This document shows, one piece after another, positions 23,241 to 35,367 of a DNA stretch of 64,000 nt. This DNA is from Filosporella fistucella (Eukaryota; Ascomycota; Leotiomycetes; Helotiales). Numbering within the stretch: position 1 is the stretch's first letter; every line of letters begins with the position of its first letter. The notes beneath the pieces are model-generated. The model made no database searches. It was not told where the DNA came from and worked only from the letters and a program-made list of their open reading frames with translations. Both the position numbers and the translations under genes were made by a program. The DNA lies in contig JAQJZZ010000013.1 in the NCBI GenBank assembly GCA_030077755.1, forward strand, positions 496,001 to 560,000, in the 5' to 3' direction.

Positions 23241-24443
23241 CTAATAATACCCCATAACCCCCCACCACTGTATCAAACTCCCAATCAAGAACGCCCAACT
23301 CCCCCAAAAATCCGCTATCAATCCCATAAACGCCATCTCCGTCGTCCCAGCAAAGGGAAACAGACCCGCCAACAAGAACCCCAAACTACCTATCGCGTTC
23401 CAGAAGCCGACGTGCCATTCCCAGGCACCGAGTTCGGGTCGATACCATTTCTGCTGCGCGTTGAGGATTTGGATCATGGATGCTGCGAGGAAGAGTACGC
23501 CGCCAAGGGAGGCGGGGAAGAGATTCGTACCATAGAATAGAGGTATGTTGGTGAAATCTATTACGCCGGGTACTGATGTCAAGACTGCGACGGCAAAGAC
23601 TATGGTGCCTATGAACTGTATCATGGCACCCAGGTACGTGATGTCGTGGAGGTAGCGCGTGCGAAGTTCGATAGTACTAGGCCAGTGAATGAAGTTAGGA
23701 GATCCAAGGACGGCTGGTTGAGTTTGGGGTTTGGTGCTTGGGACAATTGTCGGGACTGAGTGGTGCGATAGGTTTGTAGTTGTGACAGCCAGTCCAATAA
23801 TAGGCTCTTCCTTTTCTGGCACCGAATCATCACTTTCATTCAATTTCCGTATCCTTGGCGAAATCACCTTCAACGCCACTCCTTCAGTCACAGTCAGTTC
23901 AACACCTCTCTCCAGGTTCAAGGCTTCCAACACCCCGACCCAACCACCTATCAAGAAGATCACTCCGCCAACAACACTGGATGCTGGTGTCGCATAAGGA
24001 ACTTCTGTCGAGAAGACTGTACTTGGCGCAAGGGTAGGTAGTATCAGAAAGAACCCGTTGATGACGAATGCTGCTGATCCGAATGTGAAAGTCACTCCAA
24101 CAAGCCAACTCATATCTCGCACAGGGAAACGGGTAAACATAAGCTTGATGCGTTGGAAAAATGTTGAGTTTTGCTGCAATGGAGATCGAGTTGGTTGAAA
24201 TAGATGAGCTGTCGATTCCGCCCCAGCGGATCTAGGTCGATTATCATTGCCATATTCGTGTTCGACAGTGAAATTCGGCCATTGGGTAAATCTTTGAGTG
24301 TCAATTCGATTCAAGGAATCATCGAAGGAAGTTCTATGTTGAGCGGGTTGGTGATTAGAGTATTGCATTTCCATTTTGGTATATTTATGCGATGTTCTAG
24401 AAGTCCAGAGGTTCGATATTCTGGAAGCCATGGTGCCCGCCAT
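23241..24443 (-). CDS. fungal integral membrane protein, six or more TM segments
   Basis: 400 aa in one exon, starting at the ATG at 24443 (a second in-frame ATG follows 12 nt later). A soluble, Asn/Gln-rich N terminus of about 110 residues is followed by hydrophobic segments: WLVGVTFTFGSAAFVINGFFLIL, ASSVVGGVIFLIGGWVGVLE, LGAMIQFIGTIVFAVAVLTSV, LFPASLGGVLFLAASMIQIL, FWNAIGSLGFLLAGLFPF and FWGSWAFLIGSLIQWW. A soluble loop with EKEEPIIGLA divides the set into two unequal groups. Conserved-looking aromatic and acidic spots are EAL, WYRPELGAWEWHVGFWN and IQWWGVMGYY. I know this pattern from uncharacterised fungal proteins only; no transport signature is evident. Confidence 0.8.
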   Translation of the reverse strand: MAGTMASRISNLWTSRTSHKYTKMEMQYSNHQPAQHRTSFDDSLNRIDTQRFTQWPNFTVEHEYGNDNRPRSAGAESTAHLFQPTRSPLQQNSTFFQRIKLMFTRFPVRDMSWLVGVTFTFGSAAFVINGFFLILPTLAPSTVFSTEVPYATPASSVVGGVIFLIGGWVGVLEALNLERGVELTVTEGVALKVISPRIRKLNESDDSVPEKEEPIIGLAVTTTNLSHHSVPTIVPSTKPQTQPAVLGSPNFIHWPSTIELRTRYLHDITYLGAMIQFIGTIVFAVAVLTSVPGVIDFTNIPLFYGTNLFPASLGGVLFLAASMIQILNAQQKWYRPELGAWEWHVGFWNAIGSLGFLLAGLFPFAGTTEMAFMGLIADFWGSWAFLIGSLIQWWGVMGYY

Positions 24444-25731
24444 CTCGTATATAAGACCTCTGGTCCGTGAGATGCCGTTACCAGGCGTTATTGCAAACTG
24501 TTTGGGATGGCCAGTCAAGCTGGCCGGCGTTATCTTCCCCGTACAGTACAGACGGATGAGCGGTGATACAATGTCGTCGGCGGTTTGAGCTCTACAGGCC
24601 TATGGAGAGGCGATAATATCGATCAGGGACGGAATATGAAGTGGATATTGACCGTAGTACCCTGTATGTATATTGTTTCTACTCACAATAGCATCAGCGA
24701 CACCCTTCTGGGAGACGAAACCAGGTATACTGACCTGGGTATCGATGTAGCATCAGCCGGGAAAGGCTTGTAGTTACACAGATCTTCTACCGGATGATGA
24801 TTATCTCCCAGGAACGGAACGGATCGATAGCGTAGGAGGAAAGCTGGCCATTGAACTTCTGAATTGGGACAATTTTTCCAAGTCGTCGTTGTTGTTTCAG
24901 GTGACACGTATCGCTAATGAGATGAGCCTCAAACATTGACCAGCAATGCCGGGCATGAGAAATGGTCTATTGATATAGAAATCATGCGAAATATTACAAT
25001 AAGAGGTTGGGATGGCTGTCAAGACGTGTTGATGCAAGGCTGTAGTATGGATAGGTGAGGCGGAAGCTGGGTCTGAGGTGGTGATGTTCAGGGGTCAGCC
25101 ATGTGGCTGTGAGGTGGAAGCGAAGAAGTGAAACGAAAATGGACCGATTTCCCGTTTCGAGGCTTCCGAATAAGATCCGATGAGGGATCGAAAGCTTCCG
25201 TTTGAGCTTCTAGAAGCGATGCGAGAAGTCGTGTTTTTTAAGTTCGGATGAAACTGCATGTATATTGGCAAACTTTGGATATGATCAGGTGACACATGCT
25301 GAATGCCTGCCAGTTATCACTACGGACTACGGCAGTCATGACTGTATTGAGTTGCTATAAACTACAGTAGAGATCTTGCATTGATCAAAGTGATAATTGA
25401 GCTGTTGTTTCCCGAGAGAATTGGGGTTGCAGCTGAAATTTACCAAGCTACCACAAGGTGATTCCCATACATTACAGTGGTCTCACAAGACAATGACAAT
25501 TTAAACCTTCCAGCGACAAGGACAGTCCTTCCACTCTCTACAGCTCAATCTCATATAATGACGAGATTCGCCCTCGACGCGTACATAGATCGATGCCGAG
25601 CAAGAATCAATACTTCATTTCTGTCATTCACTCTATATCTCTAGGCTTCCCATTCATCTAGCTCGCTCCAAATGCTTAAATGCTATGACGCTCAAAACCT
25701 GACCTGCTCTACCCAATTGTACTTTATATTC
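24444..25731. other. intergenic, 5' region of the integral membrane protein gene
   Basis: 1.3 kb without a supported gene. It contains a heat-shock-element-like palindrome at 25206-25217. Confidence 0.55.
25206..25217. promoter_or_regulatory. HSE-like palindrome GCTTCTAGAAGC
   Basis: A perfect 12-bp palindrome containing TTCTAGAA, the TTCnnGAA core bound by heat shock factor. Further GAA/TTC units lie nearby (GAAAGCTTC at about 25189, GAGAAG at about 25221). It is about 760 bp upstream of the membrane protein ATG at 24443. Such short palindromes also arise by chance. Confidence 0.3.
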
Positions 25732-28003
25732 TCATCTCCCTCTCTCCTCTCCAACCTCCCCATACCTGCCCTTTCCCCTCAACCTCCTCCCCCACCTCCT
25801 CTTCCACTTCCTCCCCGCCCTCTTAATCCTCCTCCTGGGATAATTGACTGGACTCTCACCACCCACAAAGATCGCCACATCATACAAGAACGCCCCAAAG
25901 ATCGCGCCCGCGATAGTAGCAGCCCAAGGCCCATAAACCCAATACCCATTTCCGAAAATGAGTTTGCCGCCGTATCCTACAGCCCAGAGCGCGAGTCTGG
26001 GTCCTAGATCTCGAGCTGGGTTCATGGCTGCACCAGTGTTGTAGCCAAATGCCATGCTCAAGACTGTGACCACGAGACCGAGAATGAATGCGTTCATGCC
26101 TGCGCCCGGAGGAGCATTCGTGTCGTCTCCTAGGGCTAGGACGGCGACGGCTAGGATGGCTGTAGCTGTGAATTCGGTGAAGAATGCTGTGCATGCATCG
26201 ATCCATTCGTATCTCGGAAACGTGATGAAATCTCCCAGTGTACCACCATTTCCTAGATCTGTGCCGCCGAATTCAACGATATTGCGTTGGAAGAGACCAA
26301 ATGAGATGAGTGCTGCTATGAAAGCGCCTAGGATTTGAGCGAGCATGTAAACGGGGACTTTACGGAGGGGAAAACCGCGGTAGATCCAGAGCATTATTGA
26401 GATAGCAGGGTTGAGATGCGCTCCAGATATCCCACCGGCAATATATATTCCCACCATGGTTGCGAGACCCCATGCCCAGTCTGTGGTTGCTTCATTGCCA
26501 GCTTTGGATGAAGAGGTTGTTACTACTAGATCCGAGCAGAAGCCGAGGGTCAGTTGGACAGTTACCTTTTTCAAATCAGTGACTACCTTCAAGTTGAAAT
26601 TGAGGAAGACTTACGGCTAATAATTCTGCTAAAGGCTCCCTGAAACGCAATCGTATTACCGACCAATGTGTATGCAGATTATGTATCTCATCCGTTTCAG
26701 GATCATAAGCTTTCAACGGTAACTCCTCCCCGATCCAATCCCCATCTAAATCACCATCACCAGCTTTCTCCGTCAGAATCGAAGAAGCATCATCTGGAAA
26801 ATAATTCGTTTGTCCTTCTAGCTGTCCCGACTGTTCAAGCACGGGAGCTAATTCATGTGTCCGGCTCTTCTCTACCCCTTCCTCTTCTCCTCCCTCTTCC
26901 TGAACTGCTTCTGAAGCAGGACTCAACACAGACGCGATATTTGACTGTTTCCTTCCCAGCGGCGAATCAGGTGAGAAATTTCCAGTCGGACTCAAACTAT
27001 AAGTCTGCATCAACTGATTTTCTCTCTGCACTCTAGCATTCTCCAACTGCTGTGTTATTTTCCTCAGATTCATCGTAGCCTGTACCCTCCCCTGTTCCAA
27101 ATCCACATTCGCAGCATCTTGTCTCTGCTGCTCAGTATCCGGAATATTCAGTCTTAATTCGCTTTTTGAAGGCACCATACCAGGTCTAATAACACGAGGA
27201 AGAGGTTTCGCGAGACCCCATACAGGTCTTGTGTTTACAGGTTGATCGTACGCGGGGTTCAGATCTGTGTAGCCTGGATCGACATATGGTTGGTTTGCTG
27301 CAACTGTTTCTAGTGCTGGACCAGCGAGAGTAAAGTTTGCGGATTGAGCATCGCTATTGTCGATTCCAGTCGCTTGTGCTACTCGGACAGAGGGCCGTCG
27401 GTTTATAGTTCCTCTGCGTTGAGGACCTGGTCCAACAGCCCATGTACTCACCCGTTGTCGCATGCCAGGAGATACGAAAGAGGGTCTTTCTGAGGTTGTA
27501 CTTCCTCTCGGTCTTGTAGAACTGGCTTCTGGATGACCTCTCTCTGGTATGGCTCCTAGATTCCCTTCTCCACTATGTCCGCTGTGTTCTCCCCTCCCAA
27601 TTGACGGTCTCTTGAATAATTGTGTTCGAGGGGACAACTGGCGTTGTGATTCGAGGCTTTTGTCTCTTGCCGATATCGTTCTCCCTCGTTTCCGGGTCGT
27701 AGCTGCAACATGCTGTTGTATTTCTCCCTGAGGTCGATGGACTGGAAGTGTTCCAGCTCTATGAAGTGCTCTGCCACTCGTAGGATCTGGCTCTTCGTGT
27801 CTTAATGGAGACTCTGCAGCTCTGCCCTCGACGATAGGATCCAAGTGACTTGCACCAGCTGTCTCTGCTTCTTCGATACGCCTTGAAGGGGATATTGCCG
27901 TTCTTTCGTGAACACCGGGACTCAATTGACTCGACCCATCCTCCGCTCCTGTTTCCCTTTCCCCCTCATCTGCTCTCCCCTCTCCATCTTTATCGTCTTC
28001 CAT
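25732..28003 (-). CDS. aquaglyceroporin (MIP family) with very long N-terminal regulatory region
   Basis: Complement of join 25732-26565, 26615-28003; 740 aa. About 445 N-terminal residues are soluble, Ser/Arg/Gln-rich and probably disordered. They end in a conserved block DWIGEELPLKAYDPETDEIH followed by HWSVIRLRFREPLAELLA. The channel follows: first NPA box at about 515 (SGAHLNPAIS) and second at about 645 (GAAMNPARDLGPRL). The D after NPAR and an extended loop with GGTDLGN fit the glycerol-conducting branch. The cytosolic tail is very basic. Long N-terminal regulatory domains are typical of Fps1-type glycerol exporters; here both NPA boxes are canonical, unlike yeast Fps1. Role by homology: glycerol/water/metalloid flux under osmotic stress. 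The 49-nt intron falls just before the first transmembrane helix. Confidence 0.9.
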
Positions 28004-29039
28004 ACTCCTAAATCAAGCAATGGAATTCCAATAATGTATAACCCTCTATCAAGGCTATCAATCACGCTGTATATTTGTAACGACTGACTCCAGCAAACAA
28101 TCAAGAATCCACAGATCAAAGCTCGAAATTTCAAAATTTCATCATTTCGACAAACTTAAACAAACTTCTCTCCCACCCAGGCCTTGCCTGCATATAACCC
28201 ATCACATCCCCTCTTCTAGAAAAAACCACCCCACTAAAGGGCTATCAGTTCCCTCCCCTGCCGGCAAAAAATGCTTATATCACCAAAACCGCATCATCGC
28301 TGCGACGACCCCTCCACTTTGGGTCCGCATTCAGGAACAGGTTATCTATATAGTGGGACTTCCCCATAAAAAAGTTCAAAATGAACAGCAGGTTTGGATG
28401 TCCGGACGGGAGGCCCGAGATATCCGCGTCACGTGGTGGAGTTGTGCATCGAGAGGAAGACCGAAAGAGGGTTAGAGTGGGTGGTGGAGAGATAAAGGTG
28501 GGCTGTTGCTATACTTGAAATTTTTGAAATTTTTTTCTTCTATTGATTGGTTTAGGAAGGGGAATCTATTTTGAGTGTTAGATTGATCTAGATTGTGGGT
28601 GGATCGAGAATATATGCTTGTGAACATATGAAAGACAGGCGCTTGGGGGAATTGAAGGAGGATGGGATAAACGGAACTTACAATTTAATATGCTCCTAAT
28701 GCATTACAACCTACCATCAGCTCTGGTATATCATCTGCTGTTTTGCTCGCGGCTCCCCAGCGCACGTTTCCAACTATAAGACGTTAGCATTGCACAAGTA
28801 CCTCCTCGAGCCCAAACCGGCAACTTTGTGAAATCCACAGAAGTGTCCTGCACTGCCAGCCAATCTTCCAAACCCCCTGATTCCACTAAGTCAGAATCCT
28901 AACCAGATTCCCATATCTCGATCACCCAAAATTCCACCAGAGCGAAATCCGGCTCTCCCCTTCCTATCCATACACCACCTCCTCCTCAACTCCCATCATC
29001 TACACCCTCGCTCGTATCCCAAATCCTCAAAAGAAAAGC
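28004..29039. other. intergenic, promoter side of the aquaglyceroporin gene
   Basis: No gene supported. It contains a CACGTG box at about 28432 and several CCCCT/AGGGG stress-element-like pentamers (about 28255, 28556). These are consistent with osmotic regulation but are very short motifs. Confidence 0.5.
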
Positions 29040-29848
29040 CTAGAGAAAGACCCTAACAAATGGAATAAACTCACTCTCATCCACAGCCCACGCACCACCA
29101 ACAACCCACCTATTCCCACCCTCCCCACATTCCCTTCCCCAAATCCCCTCCTCAGTCCCTAATTTCCTCATCGCAACCTGCGTCCACGGATTCAATAAAT
29201 GGTACGTCGTACTAACGCCCAATCCCCACGTAGCATACACCTCTCTCTCCTCATCGACAATGATTTTTATCGCCCACGCGCCGCCGATCTGGCTGACCCA
29301 GCGATCTGTTGCTGCTTGGGAAGCATGCGATACGGCGACGAAATTTAGAGAGGGGAATTTATTGGCGAGGCGGCGGAGCTCGAGGAAGGTTTTTTCGGCG
29401 ACTGTGGGAGGGTTGTTAGCATGATGGATTTATGATGAGATACCCAGTGGGAACTGTTTTATTTTGCTTGGGCGCAAAAGACGAGCTAGATGATAGAGAG
29501 ATGTTAAAGGAAATACTAACAAGGACACCCGACATGTCTCATCATAACCACAATAGTCGGCCTCCCATTCTCCATCGGTAGACTCAGCTTCCCACAACTC
29601 GGAGCTCTAGTGCCCAGGATAGGCGTGTCTTTCGCCATCTCTATTTTGGGTGGCGGTGGCGTCTGCCATGATTTTAAAGCTTTTGGAATGGTGATATTGA
29701 TATTCGAGAGCGCTGCGAAAGGAGAAGTATTCGCATTTGGATCTTTAGGGTCCGAGGAGGAAGAGGTGTTGTATGCTGGCATAGAGGGGAGAGAGGATGG
29801 CAGACCAGCTTTGCGGAGGGCAATCTTGGTGGTTAGTTTTGCGAACAT
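29040..29848 (-). CDS. peroxiredoxin-like (AhpC/TSA-type, thioredoxin-fold) protein
   Basis: Complement of join 29040-29401, 29521-29848; 229 aa. After an N-terminal extension with mitochondrial-like basic residues (MFAKLTTKIALRKAG) the core reads GRPTIVVMMRHVGCPF-AEKTFLELRRLA, NFVAVSHAS, VDEEREVYATWGLG and WVVGGAWAVD. This is the thioredoxin-fold family in which GCPF/GCPFC is the active-site region. Here only one cysteine is present in that motif, so a one-Cys or non-redox version is possible. The 119-nt intron (GTTAGT...CCACAG) splits the GCPF phenylalanine codon. The C-terminal end is uncertain: a GTGAGT donor-like site lies inside the last 12 codons, and homologues continue further after the AVD block, so a short last exon may be missing. 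Confidence 0.75.
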
Positions 29849-31458
29849 GGTGATTGTTTCTTGAATCCACCAGAACCTCTATAATTATCGATATAAACTC
29901 CTTGCTATGATGATATTGCGGGGTAGATTTCTTTCTTTCTTGCTTGCTTGCCTTTTGCTTTTTTTGGATAGACGAATATAGAGATAGGAGATGAGAAATA
30001 AGAAAGGAATTGTATTTGAATGAATGTCTTACCTTTCAGCGCGAAAAACAGCTCATGCTTCTAGGGGCTTGAAACAGAGGAGGTGTCGCGGAGTCGACGC
30101 GACGCTGCAAGGCACAGACGAGGACGAGCATGTGGGGCGGCACGACGAGGGGTGATGATGGCTGGTTCAGGGGCTCGCTTGGAGAAGCTTTTGTCTTGAC
30201 AGCTGTTCTAGAAGTAATTAAAGGGAGGTTCTAGGAACGTGAGATGTATAAGATAGTATCGGAACGAATATTTGTTTTGAATATAAGGAAGCGGAACTTG
30301 TATTGCTATTCGATAGTCATCAACTATTATAAATTTGAATAAGATATACCTACCCGCCCCAAATAACTTTCAAGTTTTATGCCGACCGGATATATGGTAG
30401 AGGAATAGAGCTTATAATAATAATATTCAAGTTTAAAAGTAAGACACCAGTTAGATATAGACATTTCCTTATAAGGACCTTATATTTGGATCGAGTGGAA
30501 TTAGTGCATCTTTGATGCCTTAGTAGCAAGGGCAATCGATTTCAACAAATTCACTTCATATCTCAGTCGAGAAGCTACTACTTAGCAAATTATGGCAGTC
30601 GACTCACGGAACTAATAAGGGGTACTTTTAAATAGTTTCATTTATCTTCCACTGTTTATTTTCGACAGACCACCAATCCGTCCATCATGGTATCTTCTCA
30701 CTTCATCTCATGAAACCCATTTATTTCATCTCCCTTGGAATCTCCTCCACTCTATAAACATACACGGGATGCCGACCATCGTCCGGCACCCATAGTCTCA
30801 CAGCTCTTTTTTTCCACCCGCTCGCTCGTGCCATTCCAATTCCCGGATGTCTGCTTACGCCGGCGACGAGGCACATTTCAACCCGTGCCAAATTCGTTCA
30901 AAAACACAAGGAATAATGAAATCGATGTATACCCCAATGCATGCGATGTATATCAAGAACCAGCCCAACCCAAAGAGCCCTGCCCTGAAGCGCAAATGAA
31001 AATCGACAAACGAACCAACCCAAACCAGACCGCTCGCAAATGCATTGTGTAAAATCCCACAAAAAAACAAAAAACATCCTTTTTCTCAGTAAGAAGTATT
31101 GAAATCCCTCCGACTATCCTGTGATAGACGAGAATGTCATCGAGCACTTCAGATGAAGAAAATCTATGTAATCATAAAGCTTTCACGTGACGTGAAGAGA
31201 TATTTGAAAGCTCTTCTTCCTGTGACTGCCTTTACCATCCCAGATATTTTCGACTGTGCCAACTAGCACTCTCGATGATATACTGTGATGATATTTAAAG
31301 GCAGTCTTTATGCCAATTGAGGTTGCAGCAAAGATGCACTGGTTTTAGCCAGTGAATATAAACGTTGTGTAACATTTGGCCCGGATTGATTGACTTCGAC
31401 TCGACTTTGACACGGCTCGGCCTGAGATCTCTAGCAGCGCTCTCCTCGCACTGTCCTA
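29849..31458. other. intergenic, AT-rich
   Basis: 1.6 kb with no supported gene. The 30230-30660 part is very AT-rich with homopolymer and TAATAATAATA-like runs, possibly an old mutated repeat. TTCnnGAA-type sites lie at 30206-30238. Confidence 0.55.
30206..30238. promoter_or_regulatory. pair of HSE-like inverted repeats upstream of the peroxiredoxin-like gene
   Basis: TTCTAGAA at 30206-30213 and GTTC-TAG-GAAC at 30228-30238 lie about 360-390 bp upstream of the minus-strand ATG at 29848. TTCnnGAA cores are heat shock factor sites, and stress control would suit the neighbouring gene. This is short-motif evidence only. Confidence 0.3.
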
Positions 31459-34400
31459 TCAACCACCCTTTCGATCACTATCCCGAGCGGGAAATTTCTC
31501 GCTATATGGTTGATGATCTGCTTTGTCTGCAGAAGGGCCCTTCTTCTTGGTCTTAGGATTCTGAATTTTATGCCAAGTGCCAGTTGCACCCTCGCTCTTT
31601 GAAGCCCTGGTGTGGCCATTCAATTTGGGTGCTGTCAGAGTCTGCTTGTCGATGGTTCCATTTGCTACCACAGGTGCATTAAAACTAGGCGCCTTGCCAT
31701 TCGTATCTGTCGGTGTATTCCCATTTGCCCTGCGTTCTAAAGGATCGAATTTCCTGTTTGCAGTAGGTGAGGGTGTACGGGTCTCATACACAGGCGAAAG
31801 ATGAGGTGAATCTTCTCGGAGGTTCTCATTCTGGCTCAATCCAATATCAAGAGGTGACATGCCCCCATTCTGCCGCGCTATTCGATTCCGGGTGTTGGGA
31901 GATAATCTCAGTGGTCCAGTCAGTTGATCCGGGGGAAGGAATCCATTTGGTACCTGGATTGGTTGGGGAACAGCACCATTTTGAATAGGGGGAACGAATT
32001 CGCTCTTAAGCGGTATTGAACCGTTAACGACCATTGGTGTTTCGGACCTGAACTCGGGTCGCGTCTCTCGAGGAGTGGCTTGACCTGATGAGTCCTGATC
32101 TCCAGAAATATCGCTTCCCGTCCCAGACGCTAGAGACATCGAATCCATGGATCCTATCAAGACATCGCTATTGCGATCTTCAGATATCGAACCTTCACTT
32201 ATGGAGGCCTGCCAGTTTGGAATCGAAACCGGAACTGGGTGGGACCCATTGGCGACCATAGGGCCATGGTTATTGAGGGCTCTCAGGTTAACGTTCGATA
32301 TGCCTTGTTGGGATGGAACGGCACTCAGAGGTGCAGAGTGTGCGCCAGTAGAGTAAGATCGGTCATGGCCCAAAGGTGATGGTGATCGAGACGGTCGCCT
32401 GAGTCTATCAAATATCGACTGAGGTATCTGGTCCAAGGATGGTCGACGACGCTGGTTCTGACTCTGCGCCTGAATTTGAGTTTGGAGCTGGTTCTGCATG
32501 AACTGGTTTTGCATTTGGGTCGAGAGATCGCCGAAAGTAGGAATACCTTGAGAAGCCGATGGTTTCCTGTTCGCATTCGGTGCATGCTCACTGACATAGT
32601 AACCAACGTACTCTTTGGGTGTAGTATCCTCCGGAGGAGTGACACCCGAACTAACACTGGCATCATAAGCAGAGTCGACAGGTTCGTCAGCCATGAAGTT
32701 CGGTATGGGAATGCCATTGGCTTGTCTCGAAGGTTGGTACAATCCAAGCCCAGGATTTACGATTCCACTTCCATGGAAAGACAAAGGGGATGGCGCAGAT
32801 CTTGAAGCAGGTTGAGAATGTGACCTTAAAGCGCTGTTCGAAGCTCCACCAGTTTGTCCTGCTCCATTCGTTACACTCGATCTGTGCACACTTCGTCGCA
32901 ATTCAGGAATTGCAGATCCTGAAGACGGGGAAGAAGGATTCGTACTCGGCGTCTGATATCCGTACATTGGGGAAGTGAAACCCATTGGGTAATAGTACAT
33001 ATCTGGTCGTATCGGTGCCGTCAAGGGTGCTTGATCAAATGAGTTCGTTCGATTTCTGTCGGTAGCTTGCTGCTTCACCGGTGCCCCATTTCCTTGAGCT
33101 TGTGATTGAGCGTACGCCTGGCTCTGTAAACCTTGGGCGTAAAGCTGGAGGCGAAGGCTGTTTTCCTGTGCTTGCAGCACAGAGTATGTCGCATACAAGT
33201 CATTGTGTAATTGAGCTTGAGCTTGTTGCTGAAGCCAGGCTTCTTGTGCAGACAGATTTCGGATCATGCCTGGATTATATCCATTTGGGTTGTCGAAAGC
33301 TCCACTCGACGCCCGTCGATTCCCATTCCCATTGCGGTTGTGCTGATTGTGCCGACCTCCACGACTCGAACCACCCCTGTTTCCTCTTGTTGACTGAGAT
33401 GCACTCCGGATAATTGCTGGTTTTGATTTCTGTGACGGCCTCTCCCAGATACTTTTCTCTTCCTTGGGATATTGGTATTCCTCACAGCACTCATCAAGCT
33501 TTGCCTTCGAGACTAAGTCAAATGCCCTCCTGAGCTCCATATGCAAACCACGAAATGATGTATCGTCTGCAGTGTTCCCCAAGTTCCGTCCAGTGTTGAA
33601 AGGCTCTTCGACGCATAACCGATTGTTATTCGCTCTTTCCCATCCTTTCTCCACCTTCGAAATTTGTTTCCCGTTGCGAACAGATATCACATACTTGTCA
33701 TAATCAAATTCGTGGCCATAGAAACGGAAGAACTGGAAGAGCAGCTCCCCGAGCGTCTCCGTATTCTTTTGTCCGAACCCCTGCAAAGCATTCAGGTCGT
33801 CCGCAAATGCACTATCAGATCCATCTTTCGTAGGGAGTTTCAGATGCGGTCGCTGGTGCAGAGCTGGGAGGACTGGAGGGTTTCGATTCTGAAGGAAATA
33901 AATGATCATGCATATCCAAGTATACGAACTCAAGGTACCACCAAAAGCTATGCGATGTCAGCCGTGCCCTCTGCCGCTGGTATAATATGCCTTACCTGCG
34001 TCATTAACTATCCTCTTCTTTGTCCAATATTTGATGATCATGGCTAGTGGTCGTACTCGAGGATCGATTTGAACATAGGTCTTAATCATTCTGGTATTTT
34101 CCAGTGCCAGGGGGTTGTTGACATTCATGTCGCATGCAAGCTGCAATTCTGGATCCCAGATCTTGACAATTGGTACTTTGGCCGTCGAAACACATATCAC
34201 TCTCTCCATCCCATCTAATACGTATCAGTATAATCCATGCAACGGATGGTCTGCTCACTCTTGGCTAGAAGGTCTGCAACAATGCAAACGCCTTCCATTG
34301 CTTTAAAATCCGTTGTGATGCATATATCAACTATTCCTTGTTAGCCCAACTCCCATGTGTTATGTCTTCCACTAACCATCAGATTCATCAGTACAAAGAA

Positions 34401-35367
34401 GGTTACCAGATGATCCAAACACATGCACCTTCGTGTTATGCCCAGGCCACTCTTTGTTGAACAAAGTTTCCAGCTTCTGCACCAGCGTCTCTCTCCTCTT
34501 ATCGCTTTCTGCAGTTGGCAATAACCGGTCATACAGCTCGCGCATATCTGTGGATAGTGTCCGCTCCTCATCTTCAGACAACTTATTTTTCACCTCTTTT
34601 ATATTCAGCTTCTCCAGCTTCTCACCTCCTATACTATAAGGCATTCGTCTCTTCGTATGCGCCATGGCAGTCTCATATCGACATCCTCCCCGTTGAATTG
34701 GGACGGTTCTCGAAGATGGGAGAGTGATATTCGACTCAGAGTATGCTGAGCGGGGAGAATGCCCGTTGGTCGCATTCGGAGAAACTTCACGGGACTCGAA
34801 AGAAAATTTGCGAGCATGTTGATGTGGTGTTGACGGTACAGAATTCGACTGCTGAGAGAGGGTAGAGTTTTGATGTTGTGCTTGCGGTCGATTGGGGAGC
34901 TGGTTTTGCAACTCCAGTTTCTTCGCCGGCATCTTAGAGGCCGTTTCCTTCTCTGTTATGAGCGCGCGCTCGCCTTTACTGGGTTTGCGAGACTCTTTAT
35001 TCCCATGACCACCCCGAACCGACGTCTTGTTGTTTCGTGCCGTGATGCCGCCACTCGAGCTGGACCGTGTACCAGGCACAGCCTGAATATGTTGTGCAGA
35101 GAGCAAAGGAGGGAGTGGCGAGGATTGAAGTCGGGATGTTCTGCCAGCTGTGATGAGTCTATTGTACTGTGCGAGTTGTGCTTGGTGGTAGGAGGAGTGT
35201 TGTGGTAGGAGGATGGGAAGCAGATCGAGTTGTGGTTGAGGCGATATAGCAAGACTCGGTGAAGAATTGGGGATGGGGTCTGCTAGAGTATTTCGCCGAA
35301 CTAGACGCGACCACTGTGCTGACTGATATTGATATTGAGAATTACCAGCCGTAGTCTGGCCCTCCAT
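31459..35367 (-). CDS. Cid1-type nucleotidyltransferase (poly(A)/poly(U) polymerase family)
   Basis: Complement of join 31459-33947, 33996-34214, 34259-34330, 34377-35367; 1256 aa. The catalytic core spans four exons: HVFGSSGNLL, then D330-V-D332-I-C-I (two metal-binding Asp split by the first intron), VPIVKIWDPEL (third Asp), LACDMNVNN, ENTRMIKTYVQIDPRVRPL, and GTLSSYTWICMIIYFLQ. The PAP/25A-associated region is ALQGFGQKNTETLGELLFQFFRFYGHEFDY. A C-terminal tail of roughly 650 residues is disordered, Gln/Asn/Ser/Pro-rich with an arginine/glycine patch (RGNRGGSSRGGRHNQ), likely RNA-binding. Known role of the family: adding A or U to RNA 3' ends. The start is the first ATG in frame; the frame is open upstream to about 35440, so a 5' exon may exist. 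Introns are 44-48 nt. Confidence 0.88.
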
